NCBI GenBank assembly: GCA_005406025.1
Contig: BGZK01001571.1
Span: 1-64,000, forward strand
Length of the DNA stretch: 64,000 bases
Direction of reading: 5' to 3'
From: Eumeta japonica
Taxonomy: Eukaryota > Arthropoda > Insecta > Lepidoptera > Psychidae
A model generated the notes under the pieces. The model was not told the origin of the DNA. It did no database searches and saw only the letters and a program-made list of their open reading frames with translations. A program made the position numbers and the translations under genes. Positions 51,301 through 63,300 of this stretch are shown piece by piece (within the stretch, counting starts at the first letter, position 1; each line of letters begins with the position of its first letter).

Positions 51301-54300
51301 CGAAAATTTTTGAAATCTGTAGGAACACATCACAAAAGTAGATTTTGAAGTTTTTGTTGTCATTAAAGTGAATAGTGCAAATTACGATGTTTTTAGGCGG
51401 GCGGTAGTCATTTGAATATACATTAAAACAAAAATTATGTGATACTAGATACTTTCATCAAAATGATCTTTTATCGAATAATAAGTAACTATAAAATTTG
51501 TTAATTTAATAGAAATTGTTAATGTTTTAAGAATTCATAGTTGAATGAATACCGTAATGATTCATTACTAATGAAGTATATAGACTTACGGTATTCATAC
51601 AATTATTTATTTTGCATTCAGCCCTGACAAATGAATATTATGAGCAAAAAAAAAAACAATAAACATGTATACCATTGAATTTATGTTTATTTTTCTTGGA
51701 TGTGTTGGAACATCTAGAAATGTAATACATATTAATAATTATATATATATATATATATATATGTATTTAACCTTTTCCGTTTTTTGGCACTCGACAAGAC
51801 ATAACATTTTTTAACGATTATAACAAACGATAAAGTAAAAGTTTCGGCTTTTTGACACCAGATGGGAAACATTCGCCACGTGTGTTCCCTAGGTTTATAG
51901 GCATCACCAACTCGCAAGTCAAGCGTTGTATGTATCCAATGAACTAGGGGCAACGCCATGGTTCAAATCCTTATTTCCCAGAAGGGTAGGCAGGGACTAT
52001 AAATTTCCACATGATACGATCTTTGCATATCTCTCTTGCCTCACTGACATCCATCAACCTTTTTATGGAAACTCTTCAGTTTTGGGAGCTTAAAATTTGG
52101 TCTTTTTTTGATATGCCAACAATATGGTCGGTATAGAATTCTCTAAGGCGACCCTTGCCGACCTTTCCACTACACACATTCGCGTTTTGTTTTGTCAGTT
52201 TGCTCTCATTCATCCTTTCCAGATGACCGAACCACCGCAACATACCTCCTTCTACTCTCGTCACCACATTTTCCTTCAAACCACACCGCTCCTACATCAC
52301 TGTTTCTACATCTATCTTTCCGAGACACTCCACACATACTACGCAGCGATCGCATCTCCACTGCATTGATCCTACTTTCATTTTTCTTCTGCCATACCCA
52401 GCTTTCACTACCATACATAAGCGTAGGGATTAGAACCGCATTATGCATAGCCAAGCGCGCTTGTTTAAAAACGCTTTTACTATTCACGATAACGAGCAAG
52501 GCCCCATTCGCTTTATTTCCCGCATTCACTCTCTTTTCCATATCTCTGTCATGTTTACCAGCGTTTGTAAATAGACTACCCAAGTATACAAACTCTTTCA
52601 CTTGTTTGACTTTCTTATCTTCTATAAGTATATCGCATTCAATCATCAAATCAAATCAAAAATATATTTACTTCGTAGGTAATAAAAATTACACTTGAAA
52701 TGCGTAATAAACAACTATTTTAGACATTAAAATTACCATCCATTCCAAATGCTGATTCACCATGGGAAGAATGGGCAAGAAACTTAAGATTTGCTCTTTT
52801 TTACTCATCGATCGAAAATATTGAATAATTAATAGTTTAATACAACATTTAGTAATAACATCAAGCAACCTGATACCCGAGCAGTTCAATCCCATGAGTT
52901 TTTTTCATTATAATATTCAGACGCAGTATAACAGCTCTTGCCATATAACTTCTGTTTAACGAAGAGTTCAAAACTTTCCATTCATAAAATCCAAAATTTT
53001 GAATTTCAGCCTTATTATGAAAGCACACACATTGCCCCTTAAACGATTTATTAACTATGCTTAGACAGGTTTTTGTTAATGTTATGGATGTCGCTTCTTT
53101 TTTGGAACGATTCTATATGTCTCTTTACATATACCAGATTTTCATATATGTATTGTGATGCTAAAGTTAATTTCTCCAAAAGTTAATAATAAAGCTAAAG
53201 TTAATAATAAATCCTTCAATTTTTGCGAATAATTTGTTTCTACAACACGGAAATTGTGCATCGGCTGCGTGATTCCATAACAAAATTCCATAGGTCATGA
53301 AACTATGAAACAAACTGAAATAAACTAGTCGTGCGGTGCTTTCATCTGTCAGTCGCCGAATTTTTTTCACTGCAAATGCTACAGAACTAAACCTTTCGCC
53401 AATTTGGTAATATGAGAATTCCAACGCAATTTAGCATCTAAAGTGAAACCAAGGAATAAGGTCGTGTCCACAATATCCAGTATTTCTTTCTTGACCATTA
53501 CTTTGCCGTTGACCGGTTTAGCACTAGTCAAGGAAAATTGAACAAATTTTGTTTTCTTCTCATTGAGAAGAAGATTATTAATACTAAGCCAGTCAACTAT
53601 TTCAGAGATGGTTCGGTTTACTTCGTCAAAAGCTGGTTGTTGCCTATTAATCTTAAAAAGTAAAGAAGTATCATGAGTAATCAGTACAATCCCATGCCCA
53701 TCTTTAATAAGATGTGGTAAATCATTAATTTAAACTAAGAATAGAAATGGTCCAAGAACTTGACCCTGCGATTCACCCATATTGACTATATATCCCGACG
53801 ACTTCTCACCATTAACATTAACTCTTTGAATTCTACCTCTTAAATAAGACTCTAGAAATGCAAATTATCGACCCGTGGCACCATAATGATGTACTTTCCT
53901 TATCAATGTGTCGTGATGAACGCAATTAAAAGTCTTGGATAAATCACAAAAGACAGCGATTGCATCCCGTGAATCCGCCTATGCATTAAAAATCTGTTGA
54001 ATAAACTTAACACCAACTTCTGTTGTTGAACGACCCTTTATGAATACGAATTGTTTAACGTTCATTAACTTATTATTATAAAAATATTGCAATAATTGAT
54101 TTAAAATAAGCTTTTAAAAAATGTTACTGAGTGTTGGTAGTATTGATATTGGTCCAAAGTTAGAAGGTTCAGATATACTACCGAATTTAAATAATGGAAT
54201 AACTTTGCTTCATTAGATCAGGAAACACACCACAATCAACACAATCATTAAAAATCCCTACTAAGCATAGAGCAATGCAGTCTATTACTGAATCTATTAT

Positions 54301-57300
54301 TTTTATAGAAAGCCAGTTTTTTTTCATTTGTATACATTTGAATGTTTTAATAACTCATTGTAGTTGACATGAGTAAATTCAAACATAATGTCACAAGTGT
54401 CAACGTTTTGCTTCAACAGGGATTCAGCGAAAGCGGGCGATGATTTTAGAGATTGTGTAGTTGAAACTGGAATGCTGGCAAAAAATTTTTCTAAAGCAAA
54501 AGCAATTTCTTTGTTTAAAATTTTATCATGAAATAGTAATTTCAATTTTGTATGATGACGTGTGTGTTTTCCAGTTTCTCTATTGATTATATTTCAAGTA
54601 GTTTTTATGAATCAGTGTTATTTTTTTATTTTATTACTAACAAACAGATTTTGCGGCTGCACATACACGCTTTAATACCTTGGAATCATTTCTTATATAA
54701 TTGACAAAATTAACCGAATTGTTATACGACTTTTTCTCATAAAGTGTATAATCTACGCCTGTTATTATGAATGCCCACTGACGCCCTATCACTAAATGAT
54801 AAAGTATTATTAACATTAATACTTTTTTGTTTTAAAAACATTGCTGCATTCAATCTGATTATAGTCAACAGTGAACCATATAATTTATTAGGGTCCTTAC
54901 AATACGACAAGTTGGACAATTTTTTTTTACGTTGCTTTTAAACTGCTCAAGACGACCAGTGTTCACAGACATAATTTTTATCGTATGTTTTATATTTTTT
55001 TAGAATTAATTTCAAACGTAACCAGCTGTGCACAATAGTCAGATTATATTTTATTTATAACCGACTAAAATTCTTGTTTAATATACGTGAATATATTATC
55101 GAGACAGGATGACTAAGTAGCTGTGAATCTGGTCGGTTCTCAACATAAATTCTCTAAATGATAACTATGGAATAAAGATTTAATTCTAGTGCATAGACAA
55201 GAATTTTCCAATAAATTTGTATTAAAATCTCCGCAAACAGCAATAAATGAATTTTTATCATTTATTTTGTACAAAATATCATCCATTTCTTTTTCGAAAA
55301 TATCATACGGTAACTTTGGAGGTCTGTATACGCTTAATACAATAAGCAGCTTTAGTTCTTTGCAGGCCACTTTAATAGTTCGCTCAACAGATACGCTCGT
55401 ACTTTCGCCTCTATCAAACACCATCACCTTAATCTTACTGACATTTACTTTCATACCCTTTTTTTTTAACAGAACCATTCATTTTATTTACATCTCCTGC
55501 AGCTCGAATGCCAACGGCGCAAGGATTACTTGGTCGTCGGCGTACAGGAGGCATTTGGCAGATAGCTTATCCATCCTTAGTCCATATTCATACTCTTTCA
55601 AATCATGCAGACAGCTATCCCTGAATAGGTTGAATAGCTACGGTGAAGCTACACATCATCATGGCTTTCCAGCATTTATCAAAGAGCTGGTACCGCAAAT
55701 TTGTCTCTATACCTTTCCCCCCCCTCAGCATCTCTGACGAAACTCTATCATTTCCGGCAGCTTTTCCATTTTTCATACGTTTTAGTGCTTTCATAATTTT
55801 ATTTATAGTAATTTTATTTAATTTCCATCATCAATCATACTCAGTTCCAGTAACATTGTCATCAGCAACTGTATCCTCACGTGCAAAAAGTCTTTCGAAA
55901 TATTTTTTTTAGTGCTCTTTCATATTCCTCATTCAGTAAATGTCCACCATCGTCTCTAATCACGTGTATACATAATGTCTCGAAATTATTCCGGGCCTTT
56001 TTCACCATATGCCAAAAAAGGTTTTTGGTTTGCACGGAAATTTTCCGAGAATCTCCTCTTCTAGCGTTTTTTTTATTTCATTCTTTCTTCTAAGAATATT
56101 AAAGATTAACTTCAATAAAACATAAAGCCAAACATTATGTTACGTTATCGACTGTGTCTGTATAATTTTTATTTGCCAAAACATTGTCCTTTAAATTTTC
56201 TGTTTCTAATTACATGACTGAATGTATGTGGAATTATGACGAGAATAAATTATCCTCTCTTGAAAAATAATCATCGAAGAAATTATATGGCACCAGCAAA
56301 GCTAATCAAAAATATCGCCTCTCGAGGCAAAAAAGTCATTCTACAAATGTGAAACTGAATTTATGAAGCGAAGTAATAAGTTTAAGATAGCTTCCGTCTA
56401 TTTCAAACCATTAAAAAAGTCCCACGAAAAAATCGACACGAAAGACTAAAGAGTAGAAGTAGTCGAGGAAATTAATTCTCTTTTCATATGCAACCAAAAC
56501 GCTGCTGCTCGACCAGTGACTAAAAAGTCTTTCTTGATTTATCTATCGAGTTCTTCTTGATTAATCTTTTTTAATTTTTCGTTTAGTTCAGTTCTTATCA
56601 TATATTATCCTTAAGTTGTCTCGTTATAGAAAATCGTTTAATTTGGCTCCATATATTTTATCAGACAACGATTTTTTCCTTTTATCTAGAAAACATTATT
56701 TTATATACTAAAAAGACAAATGCCACTGGCAGAATATTATTTGAAGGCATTTTAACGGTGCCAAAGTTTTGTTTCAAATTTCTATGTACCGCGCTTAAGA
56801 TAATTAAAAAATATTGTTCGTTTCTCTGTCATCCCCGTCGTTTGCAAACCAAACGACCTGAAATAGCACGTGATTATGTTTATATGAAAGGTGTTAATGT
56901 TAGCCTTTTTTATTTAGTGTTAGCTTTTAATATCTCCATTTTTAGGGATAGTTACTTAGCATTAGAAACACCCAATTAAAAAAAAAATCAAAGCATTGTT
57001 TTTGATTTTAGTAATTCAATTATTTAGAAAGTACCGAGTACCACGCCAGGATTAATTTTAAATATTATGTAGTGCGGAACCCTCAGTGTTGGAGTCTGGT
57101 TCGCATATAGCCGGTTTAGTGTGTGAGTGGCGCGCGCGCACGTGTTTGCGTGCGTTTTTGCTACGCTTAATCATGTCTAATATGTTGATCGGGCATTTGC
57201 TTTAACAAGGCGTAGATGTAGGGTTGTCGACTATACTTTATAGTAAAATATCCTGTTTCGTTTTTGGCTGAATATAGTTTAGATATACTTTCAGAATAAA

Positions 57301-60300
57301 ATATACAAAAATAGATTATATGGAGTTTTTACTGTGATGCACTAAACATAACATTGTCATGTCATTATAAAACAATTTATCGTTACGTTATAATAAGACA
57401 GAACATAGTACACGTTATTAAGAATGGTCATTTGTTACCGATGGAAACATATATATGTTACCGCCGTCGACATCAATTTTTATGATTATAATTCGTTCAT
57501 GTCGATTTTAGTTGTAAATCATTGTTTACGTGGTTGTAATAATTAATTATTCATTTGCAGAAAGAAAAAACCTATTATACATTATAGGAAAAAACTATTA
57601 TATATTATATTATAGGAATATATACATATATATATTAATTCTTTTCCATTGTTTATAATAATAAATGATTCTAATAATTATATTACAATCACACCTGCAA
57701 AATACTCAAATAATAAAATTAAAATCTTGCGAAATGCGTAGCGGAGAAGAAGGAAACAAAGCGTCCATGTATTAGAAAATATAGTTTTAAAAAACTAAAA
57801 AGCACGCTTTAATGATAAATCAAACTAAAAAGTGAAAAATAATTCTCAATATAGGAATAAAATTATGAACGAAAAATACTAGTATTATTGTGAAAAAAGC
57901 GTGGGGCGCTTTGTGTCATATTTTTCGTACCATTTATGGACTAATCGTAGGTGTCGATCGAATATTTTCGAGAACTGATATATCGAGCACCCCATGCTGT
58001 TTTCACAACAATACTAATTTTTGGTTCATTATTTTATTCCTATTTTAAAAATTTTTCTTCACTTTTTAGTTAGATTTATCATTAAAGCGTGTTTTTTAGT
58101 TTTAATAAGTTTATTTTGTTTCCAAAATTTTTAATCTCAAAACGATATCAATAGTGTTTATAACCAAGAGCCTTAATTTTAGAGTATCTTACGTATGGTA
58201 ATGAATTTAAGTTTATATCATGCATGTCCATTCCATTTGACCTAACGCATCACTATTACAGTACAACGCGCAAAACTTTGGCGCTGTGAAGTTCGTTACG
58301 AAAGGGTCGCAATAATATCAAATAGAAACGCAGCGGAGAAAAAGGAAGGGTCCGGGAACATTATACCTGCGCATTGTATCATTCGTATTTTTTATGTATG
58401 TAATTTCAAAATTTCAATTTATATTGAATTAATATTTTTTTTAATTTTTTTTTTTAATTGTTAAATTTTATAATGTTTAACATAATTACTTTTTTTTTAA
58501 ATTCTCGATTTAAAATTTTACAAAATTTAAAACACTAATATTTTTTTAAAATTTCATTTTCAAAATAGAAATTATTGTATTGCCATCGGTCCTTGATAAA
58601 TCTACAATGTTTAAATGAAATCTGATCGTTCAAATTGGATCAAAATCGAGTCCAAAGGAGTCGATTACAAACAAACAAACATACATACAGAAGTATATAA
58701 CTTCATATAGGTAAAGCTAATAAAAGTGATTAAAAACCGGCTAAGAGCATGTCCGACCATGCTGAATATAGGGTTCCGCAGCCGTTAATGCAAAGAAATG
58801 CACTGCAGGTAAAAAACTAAAAAACTAAGTTGATACGCTTTTTCCATGTTTTGTGCGCATAGTAAGGATAAGCGCTTTAGTTACGTATAAATAGAGAAAG
58901 AAGTAGGTATGTCGACTAATACTCTTAAAATAGGGTAAACTAAAAAACACCAGCAAAAGAACGTATCGTCACGGAACTTAAGTCCTTTTGTTAAGAAACG
59001 CTGTTTTTCGGCAATAACTCAAAAACTACATATCCAATCATATTAAAAATAATTTTCGTTGAAAGTATTTATTAAGCGTTATCTTTGTAATTGCGATGGG
59101 AACACAATTTCTGCTACTTTCAGAGAGATTATTTCCGAAAATATTCACTTAATAAAAAGAAATGCTTATAAACCTTAAAGCGATTTTAAAAGAACGGTCA
59201 AAATATGTGCCACATGTTGATGTTTGCTGAAATATTTTTTTTTCAGTTTCTGTTACGTGTATGGAGCGCCCCACTTTTTAAATAATTTTTTTATTGAACT
59301 ACTGAACTAAATAGCTGCTTATAGAAAACACCTTTACTATAAATTTATTCAATATGCATCTTATAGTTTTTCAGTAAAATACCTGTGTCATACAGACGGA
59401 CGGACGGACGTGACGAAACTATAAGGGTTCCGTTTTTGGCATTTTGGCTCGCAACCCTAAGAATGAACTATTAATTTATTTACATCTACTTGTAAATCTT
59501 TCAAAAATATTAAAAATCGTTAGTATCCACGTGAAGTATAAAAAATATAGATGTAAGACAACAAAAAATTTTAATTATATAATTGCTTTTTTTTCCTAAT
59601 TCAAAGAATTATATATATATATTATTTTTATACCGAAAAAGGTTGGCAACCCTCGTAGATTCACGGCACAGTACGACGATATGCGGAAGCAAGGTACGCG
59701 AAGGTCAACACAACCACACGACAATCGGTGGAATCGAATAACGTTAATTTTTTTTTAGTAGTAGGTAAATAATATATGTATACGGACTGACAGCTTTCGC
59801 GCGGCTCCGCCCGCGCGGACGCACAATAAATATCGACCGATCGTGCTTTAAACCACGATCCTGATCGCTATCCCGTTGGCGATCGCGGTATCGGTTCCCC
59901 TATCGATTATGATTTCGCACCGGTCGTCATTCCATTACTCCCACACTCGATCTCAATCCCTCCCGAGTTCGATTCTCGATTCTGGTCCCCCGTCCTAGGT
60001 TCTATGACTATGGATTCTAAATTATAAACCGTCCTCCACGAAATGTAGACTTAGCACCTTAATCGCTTTCTATTCACAAACCTAAGAAAAGATTTCCGAG
60101 GGTAGCATGTGCTGATGATGAAAGACGGAACGCGGATGAGACCTATATTTCGACAAACAAAATGAGGATTACGTTTACACGGGCTTTAAAATTTAATTGA
60201 CCGACTTAGGCGAAGCCGAGGCTTCGTATTTTCGGGGCTAGTATCAATGTAAGTTACTCGGGGATAGTGTAACTTTTTATTAGTTTTAGAAATTTTAGAA

Positions 60301-63300
60301 TGTGTAATAGCACAAATATGGAGATGAAGTCTAGGCGAAATGTTAACAACCTTTTTTTTATCGGGGATGCTACTTCTTTGTAAAGGCATTTTTAAAACTA
60401 GTTCAGTAGTACGGTTCAAAAGGCAGAAGAAATCAGATACAAATGCTATTTTTAATTTCAGAAACCCTCCCGTTCGCGAGCATAAGATGTCATCAGTTTC
60501 AGAATAATTAAATAATGGCTTAGGCATGAAAATAAACGAACAAAATACATACTGATTAAAGCTAATCTGTCCCTGTACAATCCATCCAATTGATTACAAA
60601 CCATTTAACCTTTTCGAAGATTAGATCGGACAAACAAATAGACGCTTTATCGATTGGCTCTCTGAAGTCAGAAAAGAAATTTAGATATGCATTCATAAGT
60701 AGGTATGAATTAGGTGCATAAAGGAATATATATTTAAAACAAAATTTTACAAAAATATATTAGTATAGATATATAAATAAAAATATCTCATTTCTTACTC
60801 CAAACTTTACTATGTAATCTATTTTTTTTTAAATTGATTAGATTCTATTCTGCCGTTTCGAAGGTCAGCACGGATAAACCAAACAGGTAGACACTTTATT
60901 GAAAAAGTACATAGCGTATCATTTACGTAATAACATGTTTTTACTGTGTAGTAATATTTATTAAGATCGGTCAAACTGTGTTTAGGTTATAAAACAACAT
61001 GTAGACAGACAAATAAACAGATAGACACGAATTTTAAAAATTTGTAGAATCGGATTCACTAAGTCAAAAACGAACATATATTACAAAATTTGTCAAAAAT
61101 GTATGAAGAAACTCAGGTATTATTTTTATTATTGTGTAAACAATAATAAAATTAAAATTAAGTTGAAAAAAAATTGGTTGCCTGTAAAGTCGGTATACGG
61201 GCGAAAGTTTTACGTGACAACGACTTTGAATGGTAAAATCATTTTAATGTGAATATTCATTCGTATAGTAGGAAGAAGGATGAAATAATAGTAACAATTT
61301 AAAACATTTATTTATACAAAGAATTATATTTAAAACATTAATTTATACAAAGAATCTCGCACTGAATTTCATATTAACAAAATTTTATTTTTACCTTTAC
61401 ATACATACGTATTTATATACAAATATACATACAATAACTTGCAATACATTTGCAAGCTATGCACTAATTCTCTAGTGCTGCGCGCGGCAGACCGATCATA
61501 GTTGAGTGGGAGAGAGACGCAAGGCATTCGGCGGGCCTCTCTCGTTCGGTGACTCATCGTAACGTTACCGAGCGTTACACTTTTTCATAAGTGACTCCCA
61601 GCCGCAACCTAATTTAAGACGTTGTCACGTCAATAAAGGAAAATTGAAAACAAAATCATACAAGAAATCTATATTATTCGGCGTTTTCTGCTCGATCTAA
61701 ATTTTTGTTATTGTTCTTCATTGTCTATTTAAAAAAAAATGTAGTGTTAAAAATGTACTGTTGTACGGAATCCTTCGTGTGCGAATGCGAATCACGGTCA
61801 TAAAATAGCAGGAATTCTTGGGACTGCCGACGTGGTTTACAGTGTCCAGATTTTTATTTTTTTTTTAAAAGTAAATCTGTTTCATGGGAGCTAACGAAAC
61901 AGGGGAGTTTAAAATTTAAGCACTCACGAAACACTTAAAAAAGCTTAATTATATGAACATCGGATTAGGTCACGAGGCAGGCACAGTATAGAAGTATAAG
62001 CGGTTACGTAATTTTGAATAGGTAACTCCGCAAACTCGGACGACCGTGTGATCCAGCCAGACGTGCAAGGGTTGCGATATTCTGCTCACGCGCGAGATTG
62101 TCGCTCGCAGATTGCGGAGTTCATGCGCTAACGATGCGCGGTCACCGTAAACGAAATGCGGAGAAGATAGAAAGCGAGAATACTTGTTAGTTTAACAAAT
62201 TTTTTAGTGTCGAATAAGTAGAGGTATATAAATATATTTGAAATATGTACAAAAATCGTATATTCTTCATCAAGGGCATGGGAGCTGCGAAAGGATAAGA
62301 GCTTTTAAGTCAACGTAATAAAATTACGGCCATTTATGCTTTGTGTTATGACACTCACATGCAAGTAAATCAAAACTTATAAGAATTCACGGGACAAATA
62401 TTTCGTCAGTAGGTACCTATCGGTATCGAAAACACAAAAAAAATCGTCTAATTCTTAAAACGATATTTCAATCAGTATAAATATACCCACAACATACATC
62501 AGTCTGGGCCGCAGCGAGCGCCCGGCCACAAGGGCCACCCGCCGGGCCACCCGCCGGGCACACACCGGGGGCACGCAGATGTGTCAAACGATTTTCATTC
62601 TTTAATATGCATATATTTTGTACATTAAGTATTTTGATTTCTGCAAATAATAAGCATTTTAAAATGTATTAAAGGTCGCTCAGTGATCAAAATTGACTAT
62701 AACTTATTATAATTGTAATTTAAACATTATTGAAGTTCATTTGTCAAAATCGGAAGTTCACTATAAAGTAAAAGTTAGGTACAAACTCTTTGGAACCATA
62801 AAAGTACATATTGGCTGATAAAGCCAATATTGATTAGATATCAAAAAAGGAACTAATTTGAATATCCTTTTTTTTTTTTAAATGAAAGTCTTTTGTTTGC
62901 AGTCTGTCGTAGGGTGTTGTTGAAAATGGAAAAAATAGCGCGTGGTTATTAAGTATTGATGCTTGAAAAATTTTACTTAAAAACGATTTAATCGAGATTT
63001 ACAAGAGCTTTAGGAGCAAATGCTCCACCGTATTCTACAGTTGCCCAAAGGTGCGACGAATGTAAGTGTGAGAACAAAGATGACCCAGGCTCGGGTCAGC
63101 TCATCAACGGTAGCGACCAAAGAAATGGTAAAACATGTCGAAAAAATTGTTTTGGCTGATCGTCGTGTCACGGTATGGTTTATTGCAAAAGAAACAAAGA
63201 TTTCGACTGATAGTGTGCATAGCATTTTACACGAACGTTTAGGGATGAAAAAAGTATCCGCGCGCCGGGTCCCCAGAATTCTGGTCGATGCACAAAAACA

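Noticed and set aside
52192..52698. 168-residue plus-strand open frame
   Set aside because: It lies exactly opposite the recognisable minus-strand retrotransposon copy A2 and has no domain of its own.
55189..55737. 182-residue plus-strand open frame
   Set aside because: Antisense shadow of the endonuclease and RT pieces of elements A2 and B.
60186..60527. 113-residue minus-strand frame
   Set aside because: No similarity recognised and its end runs into a GC palindrome typical of dispersed repeats (CGAAGCCGAGGCTTCG).
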